From the NCBI RefSeq assembly GCF_003716585.1, contig NZ_PTJO01000003.1, positions 567,554 to 631,553 of the forward strand: a stretch of 64,000 nucleotides of DNA, given 5' to 3'. The stretch comes from Corynebacterium alimapuense. Lineage in GTDB: Bacteria; Actinomycetota; Actinomycetes; Mycobacteriales; Mycobacteriaceae. This document shows positions 36,796 to 46,121 of this stretch, piece by piece. The translations under genes and the position numbers were made by a program. Every line of letters starts with the position of its first letter. Within the stretch, counting starts at the first letter, position 1. A model generated the notes under the pieces. It was not told the origin of the DNA and did no database searches. It worked only from the letters and a program-made list of their open reading frames with translations.

Positions 36796-36870
36796 GCCAC
36801 TGGCTCGGTCACCGCGAACGTAGACAGCTACTGTGCATACAACAGTAGGTCTGTCCGCTCAGTGGCCTAC
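36792..36870. terminator. Nested inverted repeats between convergent genes
   Basis: Outer arms GTAGGCCACTG (36792-36802) and CAGTGGCCTAC (36860-36870) are perfect complements and carry the stop codons of the two convergent genes. An inner hairpin CTACTGT / ACAGTAG (36829-36847) lies between. A two-way terminator is the simplest reading; there is no T-tract. Confidence 0.5.
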
Positions 36871-37073
36871 CAGGCAGCTGGTTTGCCCCAGTCATCGTCT
36901 TCGGACTCTGCCGCATCGATGTCAGCATTGCGTTTCGCGGCAATTTTTAGTGCGCTAGCGGCATCTTCGCGGGTGTCATATGGACCCATCCGATTGGCCC
37001 AGGAGCTTTTCTTTCCTTGGTCAATCTCTCCGGTGGTTGGGTTGAAATACCATTTTTGTTCATTGCTGCTCAT
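36867..37073 (-). CDS. Small conserved actinobacterial protein (SPOR-like)
   Basis: 68 residues, starting MSSNEQKWYFNPTTGEIDQG and containing RMGPYDTREDAASALKIA, a pattern I recognise from a short conserved actinobacterial family sometimes labelled SPOR-like. The end is acidic with Trp. No signal peptide. Function unknown. It is convergent with the CYTH/CHAD gene and shares the nested inverted repeat at its 3' end. Confidence 0.75.
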   Translation of the reverse strand: MSSNEQKWYFNPTTGEIDQGKKSSWANRMGPYDTREDAASALKIAAKRNADIDAAESEDDDWGKPAAW

Positions 37074-37220
37074 GTGTTCTTCCTCCAGCCATGATCTGTG
37101 GTTGCCCCATCCAGGCTACTCGTGCTCCCACACCGGGGAGGCGGCTAAAGTAAAGCGGATACCTAGCAAGAGTATTGAGCCTGCTTCGCAAACCAGTGAT
37201 CGCTAAGGAGACCTAAGAAA

Positions 37221-38501
37221 ATGCCGATGTGGCCCAGCAGTCAGGCCCCCGCACTCGAACGGGTGCTCAGCATCCATCAGGAAAACACTGGGGTTGCGGC
37301 TACTCAGGCAGCGGATGCACCTGCAACATGGCTGCTATTGGGCGAGCACGTTGACTACGCTGGTGGGGTCGTGCTCATTTCACAAGCCGCACCTCGAGTA
37401 GCAGTTGCCTATTCTCCCCGCCAAGACGATCTGGTGAAGGTGACTCGATACGCTACCGGCGTCGACGGAATATCAATGACCACCGACAGCGTCAGCATCA
37501 GGGACGTGGCTGAGCGCGCTGCCGAGCAACAACCTACCGTCGATGAACGTGGGCGCTTGGTAGTCCCGCCGACGCCGGAAGGTGGTCTAGCTGCTCGGTT
37601 GAGTGGCATCGCGTGGACCATGATTCACCGGCAATTGCTGACCCGGGAGACCGCGGGCATGGATGTCACTGTGGTCGATGACATCCCCCAAGGGGCGGGT
37701 TTGGGAGCTGAAGCAGCCCAAGAGGCAGCTTTCGCCTTGGCACTGCAGGGTTTTGCCGAGGGACTGGATCTGGCCCCAACGCGCACTCGCCTGGCTGAGG
37801 TATGTGTGCAATCGGCGGAGATGTTCGCCGCCACTCCTCCGCTTCGAGCCCGCTATACCTGCGCACTTCGCGGTTCAGGTGAGACCATCAGCGTGATCGA
37901 CTATGCCGACGGTTCGCTTACTCAAGCCCCGCTCTTGCAAACCTCAGGGATCGACTTTTTCGCCATTATGGCCCCCGGCACCCACACCAACGCTGACGAA
38001 GAGATCCGCCGGCGGCGGCGCTTCCTGGCCACTGCGTGTCAGGCCTTCGGCACGGAGTCATTACGGCTGCTTCCGGATGCCCCTCAACGCGTCTTAGAGT
38101 GGCTGCGAGCTGTCCATAAAGTCCATGGCGAAGCGGACTCCCCGAGTCTCAAAGAAGCCGGAGCGTGGTTGTCATTCCATGAGGAGGAAACCCTCCGAGC
38201 TCGGCGCCTAAGCCAAGCGCTGCGTTCGCGGCGGCTTCCGGCGATCTGGCCGTTGATTGCACAATCTCAATCGGAATTAGTCGGCAAATATGACCTTCAC
38301 GGGGCCTCGGAGCTGGCCCAGCTATGCCTGGAACGGGGAGCACAGAGTGCTCGATCTGCTGCGGCAGGGTCGTCAACTGCGGTAATCACGGGCGTCGATA
38401 AGCATCATGCCGCGAACTTTGCCGCCGATCTCTCCGCTGATGGCCTACTCGTGATCAAGTTGGAAGCAGGCGAAGTAGCAGGGCTGGCAGAAATTTCTTA
38501 A
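37221..38501 (+). CDS. Galactokinase-family protein with eroded active site
   Basis: 426 residues in the GHMP kinase fold, recognisable from LLLGEHVDYAGGVVL (normal RxNLIGEHxDYNGG) and from PQGAGLGAEAAQEAA (normal PxGAGLSSSAA). Key residues are missing: the catalytic Asp segment (CGIMDQ in galactokinases) reads ARYTCALR, and the C-terminal GGGFGGS motif reads AAGSSTAVI. The frame is intact and has a good ribosome site (AAGGAGAC), so it is under selection but probably is not an active sugar kinase. No galT or galE is nearby. A galK label would overstate its function. Confidence 0.75.
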   Translation: MPMWPSSQAPALERVLSIHQENTGVAATQAADAPATWLLLGEHVDYAGGVVLISQAAPRVAVAYSPRQDDLVKVTRYATGVDGISMTTDSVSIRDVAERAAEQQPTVDERGRLVVPPTPEGGLAARLSGIAWTMIHRQLLTRETAGMDVTVVDDIPQGAGLGAEAAQEAAFALALQGFAEGLDLAPTRTRLAEVCVQSAEMFAATPPLRARYTCALRGSGETISVIDYADGSLTQAPLLQTSGIDFFAIMAPGTHTNADEEIRRRRRFLATACQAFGTESLRLLPDAPQRVLEWLRAVHKVHGEADSPSLKEAGAWLSFHEEETLRARRLSQALRSRRLPAIWPLIAQSQSELVGKYDLHGASELAQLCLERGAQSARSAAAGSSTAVITGVDKHHAANFAADLSADGLLVIKLEAGEVAGLAEIS

Positions 38502-38811
38502 GCGCCTTCCCGAGTATTTAGCAGCAAGGAAGAATTCGCCTCGAGCCGTCCGTCTCCTTAGCTCATAAGAAGCGTTTGGCTCAGATCTAGCTGCGCTTAG
38601 CCAAGGCTTTTGGCAGCTTCTGTGGCTAGGTTGTCTCAGAATATGACGTGTCCACTTACCAAAGAGCAGTTTCCCGCAAAAGTCCACTTCCAGAAAAGTT
38701 GCCGATGCACTGCAGAATTGCTTCCTTACGGACTTAGCATCCTGGCAACCAAAGGTCTCAAACCCTAGAATGGAAGCGTCACGTGGACCCTAAGAAAGGT
38801 AATTTTTCTCC
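38502..38811. other. Intergenic region before the dehydrogenase gene
   Basis: 310 bases without a supported gene. The only feature seen is the promoter candidate at 38742-38771 for the downstream dehydrogenase. No repeat or RNA structure was recognised. Confidence 0.5.
38742..38771 (+). promoter_or_regulatory. Candidate promoter of the butanediol-type dehydrogenase
   Basis: CTGGCA (38742-38747) and TAGAAT (38766-38771) are 18 bases apart. Start of transcription near 38778 would give a leader of about 35 nt with an AAGAAAGG ribosome site. Confidence 0.5.
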
Positions 38812-39897
38812 ATGAAAGCTGCACGTTTCTACGACCAAAAAGACATCCGGATTGAAGAGACCACTCCTCAGGACTTGGAACCGGGCACCGTCCGCATCGA
38901 CGTAGCGTGGTGTGGAATTTGTGGAACCGACCTGCATGAGTACCTAGATGGTCCGATCTTTTGCCCCACCCACGACACGCCGCACCCAATCTCAGGTGAG
39001 ACGGCTCCGGTAACCATGGGGCATGAGTTTTCTGGTGTAGTCGCAGAACTCGGTGAGGGCGTAGACGATCTTGAGGTCGGCGATCACGTGGTGGTTGAGC
39101 CTTATATCATCGGCGATGATGTAGATACTTCCTCGAACAACAACAGCTATCATCTGTCCCCGAATATGAACTTCATCGGCCTAGGTGGCCGTGGCGGCGG
39201 ACTCTCCGAGAACATTGTTGTGCGCCGTCGCTGGGTGCATAAAATCTCCAAGGACATCGGCTTGGATGAAGCCGCTCTGATCGAGCCACTGTCCGTCGGC
39301 TACCACGCCGTTGATCGGGCCGGATTAGCTCAGGATGCCACCGGTAAGTTCGCGCTGATTGGCGGAGCCGGGCCGATCGGTCTGCTCACTGCCGCAGTAC
39401 TCAAGGCAGCCGGAGCGACCGTTGTGGTCTCCGAGCTTTCCTCGCTGCGTAGGCAGAAGGCCCTGGATTCAGGAGTCGCAGACTATGCTCTGGATCCGAC
39501 TGAGGTCGATGTCTCCGATGAAGTACACAAGATCAGCGGCGGCGAGGGCGCAGACGTCGCATTCGAGTGCACCTCCGTCCAGGTTGTTCTGGATACCTTG
39601 ATGGATGCAGTTAAGCCCACTGCCAAGATCGTCGTCGTCTCGATTTGGGGTGAACGCTCCAAGTTCGACATGCACAAGCTGGTGATGAAGGAAATCGATC
39701 TGCGTGGCACGATCGGCTACGTCAACGCGCATCCAGCCACCATTGAGCTGGTTGAGTCCGGCAAGGTCAATCTCAAGCCATTCATTACCGGCAAGATTGC
39801 ACTTGAGGACCTGATCGATGAAGGTTTCGATACCCTCATCAACCACAATGAGACGGCCGTGAAGATTTTGGTTTCCCCCTCCGGCAAGGGTTTGTAA
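38812..39897 (+). CDS. Zinc-dependent 2,3-butanediol/alcohol dehydrogenase
   Basis: Medium-chain dehydrogenase, 361 residues. Catalytic zinc ligands are in CGICGTDLHEYLDG (Cys) and TMGHEFSG (His, Glu). The cysteine cluster for structural zinc is absent and replaced by DTSSNNNSYHLSPNMN, as in (R,R)-butanediol dehydrogenases. The Rossmann motif is GGAGPIGLLTAAVLKAAGA. The close match in layout to BDH enzymes suggests acetoin/2,3-butanediol interconversion with NAD, but other diols are possible. The gene is alone and ends before a terminator. Confidence 0.85.
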   Translation: MKAARFYDQKDIRIEETTPQDLEPGTVRIDVAWCGICGTDLHEYLDGPIFCPTHDTPHPISGETAPVTMGHEFSGVVAELGEGVDDLEVGDHVVVEPYIIGDDVDTSSNNNSYHLSPNMNFIGLGGRGGGLSENIVVRRRWVHKISKDIGLDEAALIEPLSVGYHAVDRAGLAQDATGKFALIGGAGPIGLLTAAVLKAAGATVVVSELSSLRRQKALDSGVADYALDPTEVDVSDEVHKISGGEGADVAFECTSVQVVLDTLMDAVKPTAKIVVVSIWGERSKFDMHKLVMKEIDLRGTIGYVNAHPATIELVESGKVNLKPFITGKIALEDLIDEGFDTLINHNETAVKILVSPSGKGL

Positions 39898-39992
39898 GTC
39901 TCGTCGGAGAAACCAGCGGCTAATGGCTGGGGAGCTTTTCTGGCGACAATAGGCAACAAAGCTTATCGACGCCGCCGTGCTCCCTGCCAGCC

Positions 39993-40026
39993 AGTCCTTC
40001 CCTAGGGAAGGACTTTCTTTTTTTAA
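39993..40026 (+). terminator. Terminator between dehydrogenase and rnpB
   Basis: Perfect 22-bp palindrome of AGTCCTTCCC and its complement around CTAG (39993-40014), followed by a T-rich run on the plus strand. This orients it for the dehydrogenase transcript. It also faces the 3' end of rnpB. Confidence 0.8.
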
Positions 40027-40032
40027 AAATAG

Positions 40033-40442
<410 letters not shown>

Positions 40443-40495
40443 GAAATCTGACTCTACCCCTTGGCCCCCTCATTCCACCAACGGTGCTCTGCAGC

Positions 40496-41722
40496 TTAGA
40501 TATCTTTCAAATGCGCGGTGTCATTGAAAGATCGAAGGCAGGATGACACGCGGGCTTGCCCGGGGAAAAACTCCACCACGCTGATAGAAGCTAGTTCCAA
40601 AAACATGCGAGACAGCACATGCGGTCCGGAATCGATAGCTTGGCGCACCAACGACTTGATGGGCATGACGTGGGCCACTACCAGCACGGTTTTGCCCGGA
40701 TAGCGCTCGACCAGCTCGCGGCGCACAGTGCGGACCCGTTTATGCAGCGCTTGGGGGGCTTCTCCACCAGGTGGAGTGATCGTGGGGTTGCCTATCCACT
40801 CCTCGTGCAGCTGCGAATCTAACTCATGTGCCTGTTCGAAGGTCTTGCCCTCCCACATGCCGAAATCAAGCTCAGTGAGTCCTTCCAAGACCTCCACCTC
40901 TAGGCCTAATGTTCGGCCTGCTTCTTCGGCCGTTTGCCGGGCACGAGTCAATGGCGAGGTGACGATGGCGTCGATCCGTTCTCCCTCGGCTAAGGCCGTG
41001 GCGGCTGCCCGTGCCTGCGCCATACCGATCTCGGACAAGGCTGGATTGGAGCGTCCTGAGTACTGCTTGGCCGCAGACATGGCTGTCTGGCCGTGGCGCA
41101 ACAGCACTAATCGGGTGGGTGGGGAGCTTGCTCCAGTCCAATGACCGGGGCTACCCACCGATGCTTGGTCAACAGGTGCGGCCGAAGTCGCGGGAGTAGC
41201 TGCCGAGGTCTCCGATGATGATTCCGGCGACAACGGCGGCGTCGATAAGGATTCTGCAGATGGCCCGGCAGATTGACCATCATCAACGATGCCTGGGGCA
41301 TGCCCATCTGCCGCCGCGTCCATAGCCACATTCGACAGATGATCAGCGACCTTGTTTTTTGCTCGCGGAACCCAAGTAAAGGTGACCTGATCAAAACTCT
41401 TGATCAGATCACGAGCCTTGAGCGCTAATGCCTGCATGTCGGGGTGTTTGATCTTCCACCGCCCGCTCATCTGCTCTACGACGAGTTTGGAGTCCATGCG
41501 GATCTCTAGCTCCCGGGCGCCCAGATCACGAGCAGCTTCTAGGCCACGCAGCATGCCGTGGTACTCAGCAACGTTATTGGTGGCCTTCTTGCCCACGACA
41601 TAGGCGATCTCCGCGAGGGTCTCACCCTCGGTGGAATAGACCACCGTTCCGGAACCAGCAATTCCAGGGTTTCCCCGGGAACCACCATCGGTGTAGATCA
41701 GGAGCTTTTTGTGGTCAGCCAC
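40496..41722 (-). CDS. RNase H / acid phosphatase fusion protein
   Basis: Two enzymes in one chain. The N-terminal RNase H (about residues 1-135) has its acidic residues in YTDGGSRGNPG, NNVAEYHGML, RMDSKLVVEQM and VAMDAA. A Ser/Thr/Ala-rich linker follows. The C-terminal histidine phosphatase has LLRHGQTAMS and the second histidine in VVAHVMPIK. Orthologous to M. tuberculosis Rv2228c. GTG 41722 gives a start just before the first RNase H strand and 5 bases after the upstream gene; an ATG at 41764 would overlap that gene by 37 bases. The N-terminus degrades RNA in RNA:DNA hybrids. Confidence 0.93.
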   Translation of the reverse strand: MADHKKLLIYTDGGSRGNPGIAGSGTVVYSTEGETLAEIAYVVGKKATNNVAEYHGMLRGLEAARDLGARELEIRMDSKLVVEQMSGRWKIKHPDMQALALKARDLIKSFDQVTFTWVPRAKNKVADHLSNVAMDAAADGHAPGIVDDGQSAGPSAESLSTPPLSPESSSETSAATPATSAAPVDQASVGSPGHWTGASSPPTRLVLLRHGQTAMSAAKQYSGRSNPALSEIGMAQARAAATALAEGERIDAIVTSPLTRARQTAEEAGRTLGLEVEVLEGLTELDFGMWEGKTFEQAHELDSQLHEEWIGNPTITPPGGEAPQALHKRVRTVRRELVERYPGKTVLVVAHVMPIKSLVRQAIDSGPHVLSRMFLELASISVVEFFPGQARVSSCLRSFNDTAHLKDI

Positions 41723-41727
41723 CAGAT

Positions 41728-42444
41728 CTACGTCCGAACCAGGTAGGTGCCACATTCCGGACAATGCGGCAGTTCATCAGCCGGAGCCTTGCGAATAGCC
41801 GATTGGTCAAGCGTGCCCAAGACCATGAAGCAACCACCGCAGGCGCGACCGTTGAAGTCAGCGGCTCCAATATCAGAATCATTCTTCTGCGCGTCATAGG
41901 CAGCTAATGCCTCTGTGGATAGCTGAGCGCGCAACTCCAAGATCAGCGTCTGCGGATCAGGTTTCGCGGAAGAAGCCTCGTTTGCGGATTCCGCGGCACG
42001 CTTAGCCAGATCAATCTTGCGGCCTAGATCATCCAGACGCGCGCCGTGGACATCCCGGTTATTACGCAGCGCGTGAATCTCATTATGCGCTTCCTGCAGC
42101 TCACTCATCAGATCGGCGATGCGGGACTTGGCAGAGTAGAGATCATGCTCAATGTCACGACGACGAACCGGATCGACCTCAGCGGTGAGCTGGGTTTTAT
42201 CATCGCGCTCGCGACGGCGCAGCTTGCGCTCATCTTCTTGGATTCGCAGAATCTCCGATTCCATGTCATCGACCGCCATTTGAGCCGAGGCTGCGGCGTT
42301 GCGCATCTCTTGCTGCTCTTTGAGCAGCCGGTTCAAGTCCTTTTGCTCAGTGGTGACAAAAGCCTTTCCACCAGTGACTTGGAGAGCGCGTTCGGTGGAG
42401 GCTAATTCCAGCAGAACCGCCTGCTGAGTGGGTTGAAGTTTCAT
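41728..42444 (-). CDS. Coiled-coil zinc ribbon protein (Rv2229c type)
   Basis: 238 residues. Residues 30-170 form a long charged coiled coil (QKDLNRLLKEQQEMRNAAAS and following). The C-terminus has a zinc ribbon with two CxxC pairs, ACGGCFMVLG and HCPECGTYL. This is the CT398/Rv2229c-like family, possibly nucleic acid binding. It is conserved between the NIF3 and RNase H/phosphatase genes and is transcribed with them on the minus strand, 14 bases after the NIF3-like gene. Confidence 0.88.
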   Translation of the reverse strand: MKLQPTQQAVLLELASTERALQVTGGKAFVTTEQKDLNRLLKEQQEMRNAAASAQMAVDDMESEILRIQEDERKLRRRERDDKTQLTAEVDPVRRRDIEHDLYSAKSRIADLMSELQEAHNEIHALRNNRDVHGARLDDLGRKIDLAKRAAESANEASSAKPDPQTLILELRAQLSTEALAAYDAQKNDSDIGAADFNGRACGGCFMVLGTLDQSAIRKAPADELPHCPECGTYLVRT

Positions 42445-42458
42445 ATCTACCTTTTCTA

Positions 42459-43589
42459 CTAGCTTGAATGTGCGGACAGTGTCCAGGGGTCGGTTCTCAA
42501 CTCGATGATCTCAGTATCGACGCCCGCGCGTTCCTGCACCAGTTCGGCTGCCTGAGCAGTCCACGGGAATTCGCTGGCCCAGTGCGCGGTATCAATCACC
42601 GGAGGTCCACCGGCACGTAAATATTCATCGACTGGATGATGCCGCAGGTCGGAGGTAACAAATACGTCCACTCCCAAACCACGGACCGCGTCAAGCAGGC
42701 TGTCTCCAGAACCAGAGGATACGGCGACTTTTTTCACTATCGATTCTGGATCACCAGCTGCTCGCACTCCCCAACAGGTCACCGGGAGTCTATCGGCTAC
42801 CTGCTGGGTAAATTCCCGCAGCGTCATTGCCTCTGGAAGTTCACCAATCCTACCCAAACCATAGGAATTCTCAGCACTATCGGTATCCGCCAATTCGACG
42901 ATGTCGAAAGCAGGTTGTTCAAACGGATGGACCTCGCGCAGCACCGTAATCAGACTGCGCCGTTTGGCAGCCGGGGCAACAAACTCTATCCGCAGCTCAA
43001 CGTCACTATGGTGCTGGCCTACCTGTCCGATAGTTGGGTCAGCACCCACGACTGGAGTGAACTCACCGGTACCGGAGACCTCAAAGGAACAGTCCTGATA
43101 GTTATCGATCTGGCCTGCTCCCGCGGCAAAGAGTGCTGACTTCAGCGCCTCCGCATTGGCCGGTGGTACCTGTACTCCCCATTTATCTAAGTTCGTTCCG
43201 CCTCTGGGCAAAATCGGCGAACCTGAGGAAATTCCCACCAGCTCGGCAAGTCGATCGTTGACTCCCGGCCTGGCTGAATCGGCATTGGTATGTGCAGCAA
43301 ACAAGGCCACCCCACCGGTGATCAGCGTGTGAATGACTTTGCCTTTCGGGGTGTCTGCGGCCACCGAGGTCACTCCACGAAGTAGCAAAGGGTGGTGCAC
43401 TACCAGCATCTGAGCACCACTGGCCACTGCCTGTTCAGCCACTGCTTGGGTGCAATCAAGGGCAAAGGCAACGGTATCTACCGGGGAGGCGGGATCACCA
43501 CAGATCAACCCCACGGCGTCCCAGCTCTCCGCAAGCTTCGGCGGATAGGCGTCCTCAAGTACAGAGCGAATCTCAGCGACGGTGGTCAT
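42459..43589 (-). CDS. NIF3/YbgI-family metal-binding protein
   Basis: 376 residues of the family annotated as GTP cyclohydrolase I type 2 homologue. The dinuclear metal site is suggested by LVVHHPLLLRG in the N-terminal half and DTAHWASEFPW near the C-terminus. A central insert domain of about 110 residues is present, as in longer family members. ATG 43589 (MTTVAEIRSVLEDAYPP) is chosen over the frame opening at 43760. It leads a three-gene minus-strand operon with the zinc ribbon and RNase H fusion. Its biological role is unsettled. Confidence 0.92.
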   Translation of the reverse strand: MTTVAEIRSVLEDAYPPKLAESWDAVGLICGDPASPVDTVAFALDCTQAVAEQAVASGAQMLVVHHPLLLRGVTSVAADTPKGKVIHTLITGGVALFAAHTNADSARPGVNDRLAELVGISSGSPILPRGGTNLDKWGVQVPPANAEALKSALFAAGAGQIDNYQDCSFEVSGTGEFTPVVGADPTIGQVGQHHSDVELRIEFVAPAAKRRSLITVLREVHPFEQPAFDIVELADTDSAENSYGLGRIGELPEAMTLREFTQQVADRLPVTCWGVRAAGDPESIVKKVAVSSGSGDSLLDAVRGLGVDVFVTSDLRHHPVDEYLRAGGPPVIDTAHWASEFPWTAQAAELVQERAGVDTEIIELRTDPWTLSAHSS

Positions 43590-43641
43590 GGGAGTCAAGT
43601 GTAGACGGGCGGAATCGGGCTGAGTCTGGCACTCTAGGCTC

Positions 43642-44292
43642 GTGAGTATTCTCCTTCTCGACGTCGACGGCACTCTCATCGATTCCCTCCCCGGCATCCG
43701 TGCCGGGTTTCTCCACGCGCTAGACGCACTGGATTGGGAGCATCCCTCAGAGGAGTTCATATCTCAGATCGCAGGTCCACCGATGGAGTTGACCCTCAAA
43801 TCTCTAGGAATGACCGATCAGCAGGCTCAGCAGGGTCTGGCGTCCTACCTCGACTACACCCACAACGGCGGTTGGGAACAAGCCTCTCCATTTCCCGGCA
43901 TGCTCGAATTATTGGTGTCCTGGAAGCAGCAGGGACTGACTATCGCCACCGCGACGTCTAAAGGCGAGGGCTTCGCTCGGAGAATCCTCGAACGCGAGGG
44001 TTTCCTCGACTACATCGATTTCCTCGGTGCTGCCCAAGAAAATGGTCCGCGCCGAGCCAAGGCCGATGTTATTGACTACGTCCTGGCTTCGAATGGTTGG
44101 CGGGAGCGAACCTCAGATATTGTCATGGTCGGCGATCGTTCTCATGACATCGAGGGAGCCGCTCATTTCGACATCGACACCATCGCAGTGACCTGGGGTT
44201 ATGGCACCCCGCAGGAATGGGAAACCGCATACCGCACGGCACGCACTCCTGAGGATCTGGAAAGGATCATCAATGCCCGACTCTTGGCCTAG
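43642..44292 (+). CDS. HAD-superfamily phosphatase (Gph/PtkA-like)
   Basis: 216 residues. HAD motif I is LLLDVDGTLIDS, motif II around ATATSKGEGFA, Lys in RRAKADVIDY and motif IV in VMVGDRSHDIEGA. All four are intact, and the cap domain is of the helical type. The M. tuberculosis protein at this position (PtkA) has been described as a tyrosine kinase acting with PtpA; whether that applies here is not shown. GTG at 43642 is the start. Its end overlaps the ptpA start by 20 bases, a conserved pairing. Confidence 0.9.
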   Translation: MSILLLDVDGTLIDSLPGIRAGFLHALDALDWEHPSEEFISQIAGPPMELTLKSLGMTDQQAQQGLASYLDYTHNGGWEQASPFPGMLELLVSWKQQGLTIATATSKGEGFARRILEREGFLDYIDFLGAAQENGPRRAKADVIDYVLASNGWRERTSDIVMVGDRSHDIEGAAHFDIDTIAVTWGYGTPQEWETAYRTARTPEDLERIINARLLA

Positions 44293-44782
44293 CGAAGAAC
44301 AACTGCACCTAGATTTCGTCTGCACCGGCAATATCTGCCGCTCCCCTATGGCAGAGATCATTATCCGTGATGCTCTCGAAGCGGCAGGATTGAGCGACAA
44401 GGTCCGTGTCTCTTCCTGCGGCATTGGCGGCTGGCATGTAGGCCAGGGCGCTGATAAGCGCGCCGTAGCTGAACTGCGCACCAGTGGCCATGACGGCTCT
44501 GAGCATGTGGCCTCCCAATTTGGGCCGGATGATTTTTCAGCCGATCTACTCGTCGCTCTCGACACCGGACATGTTGCCGAGCTACTTGCTCGCGGAGTAC
44601 CGGAAGAAAGAGTGCGCCTGCTGCGCAGCTTTGACTCGACAGCACCTGCTGAAGCTTCCGTCGATGACCCCTATTACGGCGGCCCGGAGGGATTTACCGA
44701 AACCCGCATCCAAATCGACCGTTGTACTGAGGGCGTTTTGAGCTGGGTACGCCAACAGGTTCAGGCAGGCTTGCGTACATAG
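44273..44782 (+). CDS. ptpA: Low-molecular-weight protein tyrosine phosphatase
   Basis: 169 residues. The active-site loop is VCTGNICRSP (CX5R) and the general acid is in DDPYYGGPEGF. ATG 44273 lies inside the end of the HAD gene, with AAAGGATC before it; the frame opening at 44201 is not needed. Removes phosphate from tyrosine residues in small substrates or proteins. Together with the HAD gene and the SURF1 gene downstream it keeps the order seen in M. tuberculosis (ptkA-ptpA-Rv2235). Confidence 0.92.
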   Translation: MPDSWPSEEQLHLDFVCTGNICRSPMAEIIIRDALEAAGLSDKVRVSSCGIGGWHVGQGADKRAVAELRTSGHDGSEHVASQFGPDDFSADLLVALDTGHVAELLARGVPEERVRLLRSFDSTAPAEASVDDPYYGGPEGFTETRIQIDRCTEGVLSWVRQQVQAGLRT

Positions 44783-44783
44783 G

Positions 44784-44789
44784 TAAACT
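44784..44789 (+). promoter_or_regulatory. Candidate -10 box, leaderless SURF1 gene
   Basis: TAAACT begins one base after the ptpA stop and ends 8 bases before the GTG start of the SURF1 gene at 44798. Confidence 0.4.
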
Positions 44790-44797
44790 CGCTCAAT

Positions 44798-45784
44798 GTG
44801 AGTAGCACCGTGGACAATCGATCTAACTCGAGCACTAAACGCCGGACCGGGTGGCGGATTTTTCTCCGTCCCGGCTGGCTATTGATGCTCATCGCCATCG
44901 TTGGCTTCTCCTACGCCGCTTTTAGTTTTCTTGCCCCTTGGCAGCTGAATAAGGACGACGCTATCGTCGCCCGCAATGAACTCATCGATGCAGCTTTTGT
45001 CATTGACCCCGTCGATGCCACTGAGGTGTTCGATGCTGATGGGTTTGTCGACCCAGATGACGAATGGCGCCGAGTTATCCTTGAAGGTCGCTACCTTCCC
45101 GAAGATGAGGTCCTACTTCGGCTTCGTCCAGTCGAATCCCAGCCGGCTTTCCATGCATTAACCCCATTCCAGCTCAACTCCGGGGAAACAATCTTGGTCA
45201 ACCGAGGTTTTTCTGAGCCCTTGGAAGGCAGCATTCCGGATATCATTCCTGCGCCTACCGAGGAAGTGAGCATTCTCGGCCATGTCCGTCTCGACGAGGT
45301 CACCCCACCGACAGATCCGTTTGAAGATAATGGCTATTTGCAGGTCTACGGCATCAATACCGAGCAAATATCAGAGTTGACCGGAGCTGATCTGGCCCAC
45401 GACTACGTCCAGCTATCTTCGGATCAACCAGGAGAGCTCTACGCGATCCCAGTGCCCAAACTAGACCGAGGCTCCCATCTGTCCTACGGGTTCCAATGGA
45501 TCGCCTTCGGCATTATGGCTCCACTGGGCTTGGGCTACTTCATCTGGGCAGAGATCAAAGAGCGTCGCCGTGTACGCGAAGAAGAACAAGAACTTATCGA
45601 CGATCCCGAGGATCCTTCTGCTCCAGAAGATCTGGAGGGTCCGTCCTCCTCAGATGCACCACAGGACCAAGAAGAATCAACGCCACAAGAGCCCCCAAGC
45701 TCTCCCCGTCCACGTGCCCGTTACGGCGATGCTCGTCCCGACCACTACCGTAAATTCCGGCAGCGCGGCCAAGAACGCTTCTAG
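44798..45784 (+). CDS. SURF1 family protein
   Basis: Membrane protein linked to cytochrome c oxidase assembly, 328 residues. The two helices typical of SURF1 are at about residues 28-48 (LLMLIAIVGFSYAAFSFLAP) and 230-250 (FQWIAFGIMAPLGLGYFIWA), with the conserved NRGF in the outside loop (ETILVNRGFSEP). A hydrophilic C-terminal tail of about 75 residues rich in Glu, Pro and Ser ends in basic residues and is longer than in proteobacterial members. The start is GTG at 44798. No cytochrome oxidase gene is in the window. Confidence 0.92.
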   Translation: MSSTVDNRSNSSTKRRTGWRIFLRPGWLLMLIAIVGFSYAAFSFLAPWQLNKDDAIVARNELIDAAFVIDPVDATEVFDADGFVDPDDEWRRVILEGRYLPEDEVLLRLRPVESQPAFHALTPFQLNSGETILVNRGFSEPLEGSIPDIIPAPTEEVSILGHVRLDEVTPPTDPFEDNGYLQVYGINTEQISELTGADLAHDYVQLSSDQPGELYAIPVPKLDRGSHLSYGFQWIAFGIMAPLGLGYFIWAEIKERRRVREEEQELIDDPEDPSAPEDLEGPSSSDAPQDQEESTPQEPPSSPRPRARYGDARPDHYRKFRQRGQERF

Positions 45785-45914
45785 TGCTACTAGTCGCACC
45801 TAGCTTTGGACGTGCGGCGTTTCTGCTCGGGACAGGCCCGGTGAACGTGCCGTGGGGGAAGCGCTACCCCTAATATGGTGCGGAAATAATATGCCCAAAA
45901 ATGGGTCAGAAACG

Positions 45915-45964
45915 AAAAAGCAGGCCACGGTGGTTGATTGAAAACCTACCGTGGCCTGCTTTTT
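45915..45964. terminator. Bidirectional terminator next to tRNA-Val
   Basis: A 16-bp stem AAAAGCAGGCCACGGT / ACCGTGGCCTGCTTTT with a T-run on both strands. It ends the minus-strand tRNA-Val transcript and can stop readthrough from the SURF1 side. Confidence 0.9.
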
Positions 45965-45969
45965 AATTG

Positions 45970-46042
45970 TGCGCCCTGACGGGATCGAACCGCCGACCTA
46001 CTGGGTGTAAACCAGTTGCTCTTCCAGCTGAGCTAAGGGCGC
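45970..46042 (-). tRNA. tRNA-Val (anticodon UAC)
   Basis: Cloverleaf on the minus strand: acceptor GCGCCCT/AGGGCGC, D-arm GCTC-AGCTGGAAG-AGC, anticodon arm ACTGG-TTTACAC-CCAGT with anticodon TAC, T-arm around GGTTCGATCCC. CCA is not encoded. 73 nt including the discriminator A. Confidence 0.95.
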
Positions 46043-46121
46043 TCTCGTACTGCCTGTCTGAGGCAATCGGAAAGAACTTGGAGATCTTAACACGATAACA
46101 ATCAAACAGGGTACTTAAGGG

